Of a stretch of DNA of 64,000 bases, positions 44,280-57,520 are shown piece by piece. The translations under genes were made by a program, and so were the position numbers. How positions within the stretch are numbered: position 1 is the stretch's first letter; the number at the start of each line of letters is the position of its first letter. The stretch covers positions 42,460,464 to 42,524,463 of the forward strand of contig CM035162.1 of assembly GCA_020205615.1 (NCBI GenBank). The letters run 5' to 3'. The notes beneath the pieces are model-generated. The model was not told where the DNA came from. It saw only the letters and a program-made list of their open reading frames with translations, and did not search any database. Source of the stretch: Panax quinquefolius. Its lineage: Eukaryota; Streptophyta; Magnoliopsida; Apiales; Araliaceae.

Positions 44280-45885
44280 AAAGCGAAGGAAAAAAATGGG
44301 GGGTGGGGGATGGGGGGTGGGGGGGAAGGAAACATGGATGGGAGGGAGTTGTAATATTATTAATATTATAATTATTATAAAAGGTTTTGTTTTATTTGAT
44401 TATAAATAGAATATATTTTATTTTATTTAAAGTTTTTATTTTATTAGAATATTTTATTGCATAGTGCTGTATAGTAAATCAAAATTTTTAAACGATTCAG
44501 CTGAACGAATTTGCCCATGAATTCGTTCTGTGCGTCCGTGATTAAAATTTTCAAATAGTATCCTTTTCATTCTCCTTTAAATAGGATGCTTAGTTAGAAT
44601 TGAAAATCACACCAGAATCAGAGAATTCTTCTTCTATAATTTTGAGGGTATTTCTTTAGAGTTTAAGGAACCTTTGAGTGTAGTAAACAGTTCAAGTTTT
44701 CTTCAAGAATATTCCCGCTATACCAATTGGAATATTCTCCTTTTTAAGGTAAGGGATATTATTTTTGTTCAGTATTTGTATGAAATAATATTTTTTTCCA
44801 TACTTTGTAGTATGTAAGTAATATTATTTCATTTCAGATTTCGAATTTTATACTCATTTTGTTAAGTTTTGACTTCTATATTCTATGAAATTAGTAGAAT
44901 ATCCTTGATATTTGCGCTTCATCCAGTATCTTTTCATGAAAATATTATTCTGAGTATTTTTAATAAGTTTTAACTTTTTCAAGCCGGAGTACTATTCACG
45001 GGGTACTATTCCCGAATTACTATTTACGAAATAATATTTACTCGAGTACTATTCACCCGGAGCACTATTCATGATAAAAATTGATTTCTTTTCGATCCAA
45101 ATCATTTTTGATACAATATTATTTTTTAATTTATTTCACAAAGCAGTATCATGTTGACAATTTGGACATTATTGAATTATGGATAAATTAAATTATAAAT
45201 CTTTAAAAATTTATCCTTTCCTTTCTTTTAATTAAATTCTTATATCATTGTCATGATCTTCATGCTTATATTGCGATGAAAGTCATATGTGGCTTATGTG
45301 CATAGATGAACAATTAATTGGTATGAATATGACCAGGGATTATTCGGTATAATTATGACTGTAATGTTACAAATGATGTGGTAAAAGTCCTCATTGGCTC
45401 GTAGTGCATTGATGGATAGTTGTTGGCATGATCATGATCATTGATGAAAACACAAATATCCTTGGCCCGTAGTGCATGGATAATTCGTGTTTGTGATACT
45501 AATAAATATCCTTGGTCGTAGTGCAGGGATGATTCGATGATGTGGATTATTTATTGAGCTGAGTTCCAGCGATAAAATTGTTGATAAACTTTTTAAATCA
45601 TAGAAGATAGTAGATATCATGCTCTACTTGACTCTTCTAATGGATTGCTTGTTCCGCTGCAATTAAACTTGATGTTTATTATATTTTATCAGTTTAACAC
45701 TGTTGAAGGCTAACGATAATTTATTCTGCATTATCTTAGTCATAATATTTCTTACTGGGCTAGTTGAGCTCACCCTTTGCTTTTATTGTTTTCTTCAAGA
45801 AATGAGAATATAGCTGGGACTAGTCGGGGAATGGAGTGACGGTCCAGATGTTTGTGTTAGTAGTCCTCATTATTCTGTGAAATAG
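43298..45885 (+). repeat. Element A 3' LTR, cut by element D
   Basis: It starts TGTAAGACCCCAATTTTTCG, close to 23368 onward. It carries the G-rich run 44297-44329, long (TA)n tracts (44097-44122, 44154-44276) and a repeated TACTATTC motif array (44996-45070). It stops at GAAATAG (45885), where element D begins. The expected last 180 bp should lie after D, beyond 64000. Confidence 0.85.
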
Positions 45886-47082
45886 TGTAAGACCCCAACT
45901 TTTATAAATAAAGATGAATTTTCTATAAATATCATTTTTAAATATTATGGAATGAATTTGATATAATGTTATAGTTGTGGGTAATATTTATAAATTTTGC
46001 AAAGTACGCAAGTTGTTATATAATATTTGATTGGTCGAGAAATATTTGTTTTAACAGGGAATATTCGTACAATGACACTATCATTGGTGGACCCCACAAT
46101 GGAATTATTGTCGGATTGAGAAAACGACAAAAATACTTTATGAAAATAACGACGGAAGTTTTTACCGTTAACTGTTGAAACATCCGGTGTTAAAAGTATA
46201 GTAATACGCGTGGTTGCATAGTCGCACACGGTATTGATTATTGATGCTTACGTGATAAGTCACTCAGTTTTGTTCAATTATTGTTTCAATAATTGCTGCA
46301 TAGTATCTCACGTTATTTGATTCAATTATTGTCAATATTTTAATATTATTAAATCAATAATTGAGACGACAAAGTTATTAATATTATTATTTGCAATATT
46401 AACGATGTCTAGAAGTTCTGCCAAGGAGAGGTTTGGTCACCTAATTGCGCGCCAATAGGGAGAAATCCTTATTGGAAAGCCCCTCTTTCTTGGGAATGAC
46501 TTGGTCGATTAATATTGTGAATTATAATAAAGGTGATAAATGTTGTTAAAATTATTAAGGCGATTTTTATGAAGTTTTGCTTATTTTAATGGGACCCACA
46601 TGTGATTATGAGATGTTGGTGGGAGGGGAACACGTGGGGCCCACGGGTGTTAAAAATTGAATTGTTGGGAGGAATCTTGCAAAAGTTGTTCACGGGTGGA
46701 AAATGGGGTGGGAAATGGAGTTGCTTTTCAAAGAGGTAATTGGTATTATATATATTTATATATATATATGTTTATAACATGTGGGTTTATATATATATAT
46801 ATGTATTATATTTTGTCTTGCTTTGTTATTACTGGTTGAAGGTTTGGCAATTTGCATTTGTGGTATCAAAATTTTCATCCGTGACTTCGTAAATTATTTC
46901 GTCTGTGAGAAAAATCCTTACACAGTGCCTTTCCATTCTCCTATAAATAGAAGCTCATTCCTTCATTATTTCTTACGAATTCACTGAAACTCTAGAGAGA
47001 GAAAATTATAGAGAAAAAGAAGAAAAGTATTATGCTACTTCACTACTCCTATATCCAGTTTCTTCTAAGGTAAGGGGTATTA

Positions 47083-49696
47083 TGTGACGCCCCCAAAATA
47101 GGTATACATCACCCATTCTGAGTTGCCAAATACATGGTACTGAAACAAATACAACTTTAGTAATACAATTATCGTGCAAAATACGACAACACATATACTG
47201 TTAGTTTGAATACAAATATAGTCTAATAGAGAATATACAAACTCAAAAGGAGTCCTCATTACAATTATTAATACACTATTTTACAAAATAGTGAGGACTA
47301 CTAATACATCTATCCTGAACCATTACTCCATACCCCTGCTAGTTCCTGCTACGTTCTCACCTCCTGAGAAGAAAATGGAACAAAAAGGAAAAGGGTGAGC
47401 TCAACTAGCCTAGTAAAGAATATTATGACTAAGATAATATACAACAATTTATCATTAGTCTTCAACAGCGAAAAATCTGATAAAAATATAATAGAGAACA
47501 AGTTTTAGATCAATAACTGCAGCGGAAACATCAATCCATTAGAAGAGTCAAGTAGAGAAAGATTTCTACTATCTTCTAAGATTTAAAAGTCCATCATCAA
47601 TAATTTATCCCTGTAACATCAATCAATATACATCTTAAATCAAATATTCATCTTTGCACTATAGGCCAAAGATATTCATTTGTATCACCAGTTGGTCATG
47701 TTCATCCTAAGACTTGTTCATCTTTGCACTACGGGCCAAAGATATTCATCAGTTAATCATTCATCTTTGCACTATGGGCCAAAGATATTCAGTAATATCA
47801 TCATTTAGGACTGAGGATGATGAAAAATATTTTAAAGAACGAATCCAGTGAGACAGAAGGACAAATATTAGGGATTCATATTTCAGTTTATCCAAGTTCA
47901 ATAATACTCCATAATAAACTATAGTGGAGTAAAATTCAAGAATGAAGATCAAAACATGGATTTAATTTCAAGAATAAGGGTCACAACAGATAACTTGGAA
48001 GAATTTTTTTTTCTTTTGTGAACGAAAAGAATCGTGAACGATGAAAAGAATCGTGAACAAGAAAAAGCGTCCGTCATGAAAAGTTCCAAATTTGATAAAA
48101 AGTTCAGACCAATAATCCTATGAAATGATATTAGATGAAACAAAATTTCTAATCATTTCAGGAATTATAGAAGCAATACTTACCATAGTAAGTTCAAATT
48201 TAAGAATACGAGATGAAATAATATCGCTTTCGTAATATGGAGTATGAAAAAAAATAATATTTCTCACGAGTGTTGCAATAAAATAATATCCTTTACCTTA
48301 GTAGAAGTTGGATTTGACTGGAATATCGGATATTATTCTGAGAAAATCTTGCAGAAAAACTACGCTCAAAGTATTATTATACTCAAGAAAAATACTCACA
48401 ATACTTTAGAATAAGAATTTCTGAATTTGAAGGTGTGATTGAGGAAGGAGGGTTATCCCTCTATTTATAAGCAAACTTCGGAGAAAAAACAAGATCAACG
48501 AGCCAAACTTTTCATGCCTAACTCGCTTAACTCCTTAATTTTTTCAATGTCAGGCCCACTCTTTGAAAACTAGCTTGCAGGAATCAAATTCACCAACCCA
48601 CTTCCACCAATCAATGGCCTAACAACTTATTTTCATAATTGAGGGCCCACAAGAATTAGGCAATATCCTTTATAAGCAATTTCTCACCAACCATTCTCAG
48701 CAACCATAACAATGCTAATACAAAGTAATCAAATTCATTTTAACCACATGCTTATATATTATAATAATAATATTATTAAACAATTATAATATATTATAAT
48801 AATATATATGAATGAATATTTTATTGGAGAAAAATAATTGCCAACTTTCAACAAATAATTCATGCTAAATTCCTTCATCTATAACCACATAAAATAAATA
48901 AATTCATCATTTATATCCACATCAAATAAATATTTCCTTATCATATAAATCAATAATTAATTATTCACAAATAATATTACAGAATCACAATTATGACAAC
49001 TAGGCCATTCCTAAGAAAGAAGGAGCTTTCCAATAAGGATTTCTCCTTACTGGCGCGCAATTAGGTGACCAAACCTTTCCTTGACAGAACTTTCTGGACA
49101 TTGTCAATAATGTTATCTAATAATATTATTCAAATAATATGAATTATTGATCTGATAATAGAAATATTGTGCAAATGACAATTATTGAAACAACAATAAT
49201 ATAAAATATCAACGCAAACAATTATTGAATCAATAAAATAAAATATTGAATAAAGAATTATCGTAATAATTATCGAGTAAGGCCTTCACGTAAGAATCAA
49301 TAATTCAACAATATTGTGCAATACTCTGCGTACATCTTGCAACCACGCCAGACATCAGATTTTAACCACCGTGTAATCCAACAAAGTGTTAATTCAGAAT
49401 AATTACGCCGTTATTTATAAAAACTCAAACTTTGTCATTTTCTTCATTCGACAATTATTGCATTATGGGGCCCACAAATGACTACGCCGTCGTACGAATA
49501 TTCCCGACAAAAAGAATATTTTTCGACCAAACAAATATTCCCCGACAACAATGATTATTTTATAACCACTTATTTATTTTGCAAAATTTGCACATTTCAC
49601 CCATATCCAAAGTATTATATCAAATTATCACCTTACTATTTTAAGATCATAAATAGAGAAAAATCAATTTTATTTATAATAAGTTGGGGTCTTACA
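47083..49696 (-). repeat. Element C 3' LTR
   Basis: Direct repeat of 54538-57139 with the same ends. It has three copies of the CTTTGCACTA..GGCCAAAGATATTCA block at about 47650-47790. Confidence 0.9.
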
Positions 49697-49707
49697 ACCT
49701 CCCTTCC
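49697..49707 (-). other. Element C polypurine tract
   Basis: The minus strand reads GGAAGGGAGGT immediately before the 3' LTR TGTAAG. Confidence 0.75.
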
Positions 49708-51292
49708 TTATGAAATTTTGTCCTCGAAATTGACGTACGTACCTGATGTTTCGAAAAGGTGAGGGTACCTCACTTTCATTTCTGATTCCAACTCTCAGGT
49801 CATTTCCTCAATAGCATGGTTCATCCACAAAACCTTAACTTGTGGTATAACCTTGGTGCATAGGACATGCTATTTCCTATCCAATATCTTTACAGGTATC
49901 TCTTCGTACGTTAAATATTCGCCTATCTCGTCTGGTTCTAATGCAATAATATGGTTCGGGTCTTTCACATATTTACGAAGCATAGATATGTGAAAAACAT
50001 TATGAACACGAGACATGCTTGGAGGTAACGCGAGTCTATAGGCCACATTTCCTATTCGGTCAAGAATCTCAAATGGACCAACAAATCGTGGATTGAGCTT
50101 TCCTCTCTTCCCAAATCTTGTAACTCCCTTCCATGGAGCAATACGTAACAGTACATGATCTCCAATATTAAATTCCACGTCCTTTCGATGAAGATCAGCA
50201 TAACTCTTTTGTCGATCTTGTGAGGTCTTTATACGTTGTTGAATCATTTGGATCTTTTCTATAGTTATGCGTACTAATTCTGGTCCCAATAATATTGCTT
50301 CTCCCACCTCGTCCTAGCATACTGGAGAACGACACTTTCGTCCATATAACGCCTCGAATGGAGCCACGCCTATACTTGCTTGATAACTATTGTTGTAGGA
50401 GAATTCCACCAATGGCAAGTACTTATCCCATCTTCCTTTGAAATTTAGGACACAGAGTCTTAATAGATCTTCAAGAGTTTGAATAGTTCTCTCTGATTTT
50501 CCATCCGTTTGAGGATGGTATACCGAATCAATCAGAACTGCGCTCCATAGCTTTCTGCAAGCTAACCCAAAATCGTGAAGTGAATCTTGGGTCACGATCT
50601 GAAAATATGGATACTGGCATGCCATGCAATCTCATAATCTCATTCACGTACATACGAGCAAGACGTTCAAGAGAATAAGTCTCACGTATAGGCAAGAAAT
50701 GAGCAGACTTGGTTAATCTATCAATAATAACCCAAATCACATCTATGCCTTGAGAAACTTTAGGAAGACCTATAACGAAATCCATAGTAATGTGTTCCCA
50801 TTTACATTCCGGAATCTCAAGTGGTTTCAATGGACCTTTTGGCACTTGATGTTCCGCCTTTACTCGTTGACAAGTTAAACACCTCGAGATAAACTCCGCG
50901 ATCTCTTTCTTCATATTGTTCCACCAAAATGTGTGTCGAATATCATGATACATTTTGGTACTCCCTGGATGGATTGCAAATGGTGTGTTGTGTGCCTTCA
51001 TCATGATTCTATGCTTCAAGTCAAAATCGTTAGGAACGCAAATTCTGGAGTTGACTCGAATTATTCCTTCTTTATCGATTCTTGCTTCCGGAATAACACC
51101 TTCTTGCACTTTCTTCTTCATACGCATCAGCCCCAGGTCCGTAGCTTGAGCAGATTTAACTTTATCAATTAAAATCGGTTCTACTCGTATATTCGCCATC
51201 ATCATGTGGGTCCCTGGAGCCTTTAACTCAATCTCCATCCTTTGTAAATCGTACAAAATGGGTCTTTGTGTTAACAACATCGCACTTTGCAT
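49708..51292 (-). pseudogene. Element C integrase and chromodomain
   Basis: An open 254-residue frame from 51292 covers the zinc domain (HNTPFAIHPG, CLTCQRV) and core ([24 protein letters not shown]). A frameshift near 50545 leads to [22 protein letters not shown] at about 50310 is followed by the C-terminal frame RFVGPFEILDRIG, HNVFHISMLRKYV. The chromodomain end (VLWMNHAIEEMT, a stop, ELESEMKVRYPHLFE) ends at TAA 49710-49708. All three catalytic acids are present. Confidence 0.85.
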
Positions 51293-51329
51293 TCAAGATA
51301 CGATCTTCTACTCAATACGCCACCTACTA

Positions 51330-52434
51330 CGTTTGCTTTTCCAGATGGTATTCAATGGTATACGATCGTATCTTTTTCAATAGCTTCGAGCCAACGTCGT
51401 TGCCGCATGTTGAGTTTCTTTTGGGTGAAGAAGTATTTGAGGCTTTTATGATCCGTATAGATCTCCACTTTCTCCCCATACAGGTAGTGTCTCTAGATTT
51501 TCAACGCAAAAACGAATACTGCCAACTCTAGATCATGAGTAGGATAATTCCTCTCATATTCTTTGTGTTGTCATGAGGCATAGGCTATGACTTTCCCATA
51601 TTGCATGAGAACACATCCTAACCCTTTGCCTGAAGCATCGCTATATATAAAAAATCCATCCGATCCAGATGGTATTGCCCGAACAGGTGCCGAAATGAGT
51701 CTCCTCTTGAGCTCTTGGAAACTCTTCTCGCATTCCTCGCTCCATACAAATTTTGTATCCTTCCGAGTAAACTGAGTTAACGGAGTAGCAATTCTAGAAA
51801 ATCCTTTCACGAATCTCTGATAATAACCAGCTAAGCCCAAAGAGCTACGCACTTCGGTCACCGACTTCGGTTGCTCCCAACTTTGTATTGCTTCAATCTT
51901 TACCGGGTCAACAGATACTCTATGTTTTGACACCACGTGCCCAAGGAATGCTAATTCCTCAACCAAGAACTCGCATTTCTTCAGCTTAGCATATAGCTTG
52001 TTCTCACGAAGCCTTTCAAGTATCAGCTTCAAATGATGCTCATGATCTTCACGGCTTTTGGAATAGACGAGGATGTCATTCATAAAGACAACAACGAATT
52101 GATCCAAATATTAATTGAATACACGGTTCATCATATCCATGAAAGCATCAGGAGCATTAGTCAATCCAAAAGACATGACTAGAAATTCATAATGCCCGCA
52201 TCGAAGTTTCAAGGCGCGCTTTTGAATATCCTTAGTTTTAATCTTCAGCTGATGATATCCAGAACGAAGATCGATCTTGGAAAAGAATTGTGCTCCTTGC
52301 AACTGTTCGAACATGTCATTAATGCGAGGTAGCGGATATCTATTCTTAATCGTGACATGGTTCAATTCTCGGTAGTCAATACAAAGTCGCATACTCCCGT
52401 CTTTCTTCTTCTTTAATAAAACAGAGCACCCCAA
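51330..52434 (-). pseudogene. Element C reverse transcriptase and RNase H, active sites altered
   Basis: [42 protein letters not shown], then TAA near 52109. The polymerase motif reads [11 protein letters not shown]: the first Asp of the usual IDD pair is Asn (codon 52080-52078). RNase H keeps [10 protein letters not shown] and [13 protein letters not shown], but the terminal VADALSRR motif has become VVGGVLSRR, losing its Asp. Stops at about 51571 and 51500 add to this. The enzyme cannot work as encoded. Confidence 0.85.
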
Positions 52435-53137
52435 GGAGATGTACTAGACTAATGAAACCGATGTCTAACAATTCCTGTAGTTGGACTTTTAACTCCTGAA
52501 GTTCGATAGGAGCCATTCGATATGGGGTTTTAGAAATGGGTTTTGTACCCGGTTCAAGGTCAATAAAGAATTCAACATCACGTTCTGGGGGTAGACCGAG
52601 AAGTTCTTCAGGAAATACATCAGGAAATTCACTAACAACAGAAATATTATTCAAATCTGACGTGTTTTTGTTCAAATCCATAACATGGGCTAAAAAAGCT
52701 TGATATCCGTTTTTCAATAAACGAATAGCTTTATGGCTTGATATGACAGTGACTGATTTTAGTGGTTTAGTTGTTTGAATTCGCATAACAGGTTGGTTAG
52801 GAATATGAAAACTAACAACCTTACGAAAATAATCAATTTTTGCATGATGAGTGGTTAACCAATCAATCCCTAAAATCACATCAAAAACAAGTATCTTTAA
52901 AGAGATAAGATCCACAGGTAATGTGATGGTGCCAACTTTGATTAAGCAAGATTTATAAACAGTGGACGTAATGAAAGTTTCTCTTAACGCAGTCTCCACT
53001 GATAAATCAAAGTCTAATTTCTCCGGAGTCAAGTTTAAATGTTGAGCACAAGCAAGGGAGATAAAAGAATGTGTAGAACCGGTATCTAGTAAGGTATAAA
53101 CTTCGCAAGAGTTTATGACAAGCTTATCCGTGATCAC
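52376..53137 (-). pseudogene. Element C protease and RT start
   Basis: An open 253-residue frame. The protease active site LLDTGSTHSFIS (about 53089) is intact, followed by VILGIDWLTTHH and the linker FPDVFPEELLGLPPERDVEF. The frame then shifts near 52440, just where RT motif SPWGAPVLF should be read. Confidence 0.85.
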
Positions 53138-53158
53138 CTCGTTCGGGTTCCTTGCGTT

Positions 53159-54349
53159 TTAGCCAGTCACAACAAACGCTCTTTCAGGAACCGCTGATTT
53201 TGCCTTATCCGAAACAGCCTTTGGAGTCACCATCTCTGTTGAACTTGGTTTCACAACTAGACAATCTCTAGCTATATGACCTTCCTTTCCATAATTATAA
53301 CACACCTTGGATTGTTCAGGGCAAGGCCAATGATGTGTCCCTCTTTCCAAGATTTGTAACAAAACGACATCCAAGTGCTCGCTTCTCCTCCCCTAGAAAC
53401 AGTTGATGTTTCAGGCCGACGCCTTCACGTTATCATTGTTGTACCTTCTCTTTTGAAATCTCCTCCCGACTCGCCTCCTTCTATTATCACTACCACGATT
53501 ACCACCCGAGTGGTTACCGCTTTTGTCCGAATGTTTTCCTCCTCTTCGGTTTTCATCATTGCTCGACGATCCGCCGCCACCGGTATGATGACCGGTTGTG
53601 TTCCCTTGGTTGAACATACTCATTATCTCGCTCTAATAATTGAGCCTCGCTTTATAATATCCGAATATAAAGAAAATTTATGAGAGATAAGATATTGCGA
53701 ATCTCGGGTTTTAGACCTCTCGTAAACATCCTTGTCATTCGCTCCTCATTCTCTACCAAATGAGGTGCAAACTCGATAACTCGTGAACTTCGCCTCACAT
53801 CGGGACACCGCCATGTTGTTTTGTTCAAATCGATAAACTCTACCTCCTTCATATGATGAATACTTTCGTGAAAGTACTTGTCATTGAATAGTTTCAAATG
53901 TTTCCCAAGACATGTTGAAAGCAGTCAGTACGCTTCACGACTCCCACCAAGAGTCTCGCCTCATCGCGGAACATAAAGGTGGCGAATGGAACCTTCGTTT
54001 CTCCGTGCATCCCAAGACATCGAATATCTTGGTAATTTGTTTTGACCACATGCTTTCGCCACATCGGATCGGGCTTTCCAATAAATTTCGTGGTCCCAAC
54101 TCCTTGAATCGCTTGGTCATGATGATCAAGGCTGTTATTATCACTTCTACCCGTATTTTGTACACGAGTCTCCCTCGTCTGATTTTGCATGAACTGCAAA
54201 ACGCTCCTAAACATTCCATTATTCATTGTTTACTCGGTAGTGTTGTTTGCAGGTGGAATATTGCCTTCCTGTTGTACGTTCTCCTGGTTTGTGACTAAAC
54301 GTTGTTCCACAGTCTCATACACTCCATTGTTAACATTCTCAGAAGCCAT
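53159..54349 (-). pseudogene. Element C gag
   Basis: ATG at 54349 (MASENV). Gag core pieces are GVGTTKFIGKPDP, ATFMFRDEA and FNDKYFHESIHHMKEVEFIDL, over several frames. The single recognisable zinc knuckle CYNYGKEGHIARDC (about 53302-53261) has lost its second Cys. Frameshifts near 54100, 53900 and 53650 break it, and a stop precedes the protease (53159). Confidence 0.8.
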
Positions 54350-54523
54350 TCTTAAATACTGCCATAAAACAAGGCTTAATTAAACAAATTAACATATCAC
54401 ATAATATCCCTATGTTATGACCAACCAACAAATAAGTTTAGGTAGGACATACTAGCGAAAGATTTACTCATCTCTCCCCTCCTAGTTCTATTCCCCGATC
54501 TCCGTTAGAGACCATATCCCTAA

Positions 54524-54535
54524 GCTCTGATACCA
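54524..54535 (-). other. Element C primer binding site (initiator tRNA-Met)
   Basis: The minus strand reads TGGTATCAGAGC, the full 12-nt plant initiator-Met PBS, two bases after the LTR end. Confidence 0.85.
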
Positions 54536-54537
54536 AC

Positions 54538-57139
54538 TGTGACGCCCCCAAAATAGGTATACATCACCCATTCTGAGTCTCCAAATACATGGTACAGAAA
54601 CAAATATAACTTCAGTAATACAATTGTCGTGCAAAATATGACAACACATATACTGTGAGTTTGAATACAAATATAGTCTAATAGAGAATATACAAACTCA
54701 AAAGGAGTCCTCATTATAATTATTGATACACTATTTTACAAAATAGTGAGGACTACTAATACATCTATCCTGAACCATTACTCCATACCCCGGCTAGTTC
54801 CTGCTACGTTCTCACCTCCTGAGAAGAAAATGGAACAAAAAGGAAAAGGGTGAGCTCAACTAGCCCAGTTAAGAATATTATGACTAAGATAATATACAAA
54901 AATTTATCATTAGTCTTCAACAAGGAAAAATCTGATAAAATATAATAGACAACAAGGTTTAGATCAACAACTGCAGCGGAAACATCAATCCATTAGAAGA
55001 GTCAAGTAGAGAAAGAATTCTACTATCTTCTAAGATTTAAAAGTCCATCATCAATTATTTATCCCTGTAACATCAATCAATATACATCTTGAATCAAATA
55101 TTCATCTTTGCATTACTGGGCAAAGATATTCATTTGTATCACCAGTTGGTCATGTTCATCTCAACACCTGTTCATCTTTGCACTACACGGCCAAAGATAT
55201 TCATCGATTAATCATTCATCTTTGCACTACGGGCCAAAGATATTCAGTAATATCATCATTTAGGACTGAGGATGATGAAAATATTTTAAAGAACAAATCC
55301 AGTGAGACAGAAGGAAAAAATATTAGGGATTCATATTTCAGTTTATCCAAGTTCATTAATACTCTGTAATAAACTATAGTGGAGTAAAATTCAAGAATGA
55401 AGATCAAAACATGGATTTAATTTCAAGGATAAGGGTCACAACAGATAACTTGGAAGAAAAAAAAAATATTTTTTTCTTTTGTGAAAAATGCGTGAATAGT
55501 GCCAACAATGAAAAGTTCCAAATTCCAAATTTGATAAAAGTTCGCATCAATAATCCTATGAAATGATATTAGATGAAACGAAATTTTTAATCATTACAGG
55601 AATTATAGAAGCAATACTTACCGTAGTAAGTTCAAATTTAAGAAAACGAGATGAAATAATATCACTTTCGTAATATGGAGTATGAAAGAAAATAATATTT
55701 CTCACGAGTGTTGCAATAAAATAATATCCTTTACCTTAGTAGAAGTTGGATTTGATTGGAATATCGGATATTATTCTGAGAAAATCTTGCAGAAAAACTA
55801 CGCTCAAAGTATTCCTATACTCAAGAAAAATACTCACAATACTTTAGAATAAGAATTTCTGAATTTGAAGGTGTGATTGAGGAAGGAGGGTTATCCCTCT
55901 ATTTATAGTGCAGCTTCGGAGAAAAAAATAGATTACTGAGCCAAACTTTTCATGCCTACTCTGCCTAACTCCTTAATTTTTCAATGTTGGCGGCCCACTC
56001 TTTGAAAACTAGCTTGCAGGAATCAAATTCACCAACCCACTTCCACCAATCAATGGCCTAACAACTTATTTTCATAATTGAGGGCCCACAAGAATTAGGC
56101 AATATCCTTTATAAGCAATTTCTCTCCAACCATTTCCAGCAACCATAACAATGCTAATACGAAGTAATCAAATTCATTTTAACCACATGCTTATATATTA
56201 TAATAATAATATTATTAAACAATTATAATATATTATAATAATGTATATGAATGAATATTTTATTGGAGAAAAATAATTTCCAACTTTCAACAAATAATTC
56301 ATGCTAAATTCCTTCATCTATAACCACATAAAATAAATAAATTCATCATTTATATCCACATCAAATAAATATTTCCTTATCATATAAATTAATAATTAAT
56401 TATTCATAAATAATATTACGTAATCACAATTATGATAACCAGCTGCTCCAGAAAGAGGGGCTTTGCAATAAGGATTTCTCCTCATCTTGGCGCCGCAATT
56501 AGGTGACCAAACCTCTCCTCGATGTAACTTTCTAGACATTGCAATAAAGTTATCTAATAATATTATTCAAATAATATGAATTATTGATCCGATAATAGGA
56601 AATATCGTGCGTTGACAATTATTGAAACAACAATAATATAAAATATCAACGCAAAGAATTATTGAATCAATAAAATAAAATATTGAACAAAGAATTCGTA
56701 ATAATTATCGAGTAAAGGCCTTTTTACGTAAGAATCAATAATTCAACAATATGCATGCAATGGCGTAAGCATCGCGTGTAAACCACGCCAGACATATCGT
56801 ATTTTAACCACCAGGTAATCCAACAGTGTTAACGATAACAATTACTTCGTTATTTATAAAAACTCAAACTTTATCATTTTCTTCATCCGACAATTATTCC
56901 TTTATGGGGCCCACAAATGATCGCTACTGTTGCATTTAATATTCCCCGATAAAAAAGAATATTTTTCGACCAAACGAATATTCCCCGACAACAATGATTA
57001 TTTTATAACCACTTGTTTATTTTGCAAAATTTGCACATTTCACCCATAACCAAAGTATTATATCAAATTATCACCTTACAATTTTAAGATCATAAATAGA
57101 GAAAAATCAATTTTATTTATAATAAGTTGGGGTCTTACA
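54538..57139 (-). repeat. Element C 5' LTR
   Basis: On the minus strand it runs from TGTAAGACCCCAAC to GGGGGCGTCACA. The TATA box is CTATAAATAG (55908-55899). The block CTTTGCACTAC(G)GGCCAAAGATATTCA (plus-strand reading) is repeated at about 55104-55245. Confidence 0.9.
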
Positions 57140-57172
57140 TATTATTTTTTTGTATTCATGAAGAGAACTTAT

Positions 57173-57520
57173 GTTATTCCATTCTTTATTATACTATTGG
57201 AATAACCTGTATACGCGGGCTACCCTATACTTGGTGAAATTCTTCTATTATTCCATCATTTATCATTATGTTGGAATAACCTGTCTATGCGAAGTACCGC
57301 ATACATGGTGAAATTCTTCTGTTATTCCATTCTTTATTATTCTGTTGGAACATCACATGCGTGCGTTACGCGTGACCGGTTCCGTTATTTATTATTCTGT
57401 TGAATATATCACATGCGCATGCGTGTACGCATGACTGGTTCCGTTATTTATTATTACATTGGAATAACTCATGATGCAAGGCCTATCGCATGTCTGGTGA
57501 TTTCTTTTGTTATTCCATTA
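57173..57520 (+). repeat. Tandem array of about five 65-75-bp units in element D LTR
   Basis: Units start TTATTCCATT(C/A)TTTATTAT and continue TTGGAATAACC..., a GC-rich variable middle with ATGCG/CGCAT, then GGTGA(A)TTCTT or ACTGGTTCCG. They begin at about 57173, 57248, 57323, 57388 and 57452. The LTRs of A and C lack the array at the same place. Confidence 0.75.

Larger units (their letters stand above)
23368..45885 (+). mobile_element. Element A: Tekay-like Ty3/gypsy chromovirus, interrupted three times
   Basis: Order on the plus strand: 5' LTR (TGTAAGACCCC start), Met-tRNA PBS, gag with zinc knuckles, protease, RT, RNase H, integrase, C-terminal chromodomain, PPT, 3' LTR. It is interrupted by the Athila-like element (25414-36905) inside the 5' LTR, by a solo LTR (38905-40422) inside pol, and by element D (from 45886) inside the 3' LTR. 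The chromodomain (EEMTWELEFEMKSRYPHLFD) after the integrase marks a chromovirus, and the LTR and pol style fits Tekay/Del. Many stops and frameshifts show it is dead. The part of the 3' LTR beyond element D lies outside the window. Confidence 0.85.
47083..57139 (-). mobile_element. Element C: full-length Tekay-like chromovirus with TSD TATTA
   Basis: A complete 10-kb element on the minus strand: 5' LTR 57139-54538, perfect Met PBS, gag, protease, RT, RNase H, integrase, chromodomain, PPT, 3' LTR 49696-47083. TATTA is duplicated at 47078-47082 and 57140-57144. The two LTRs are very similar, with only scattered differences and small indels. It sits in the 5' LTR of D and is therefore the youngest of the A-D-C chain, yet its reading frame is already broken in at least seven places. 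Confidence 0.92.
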
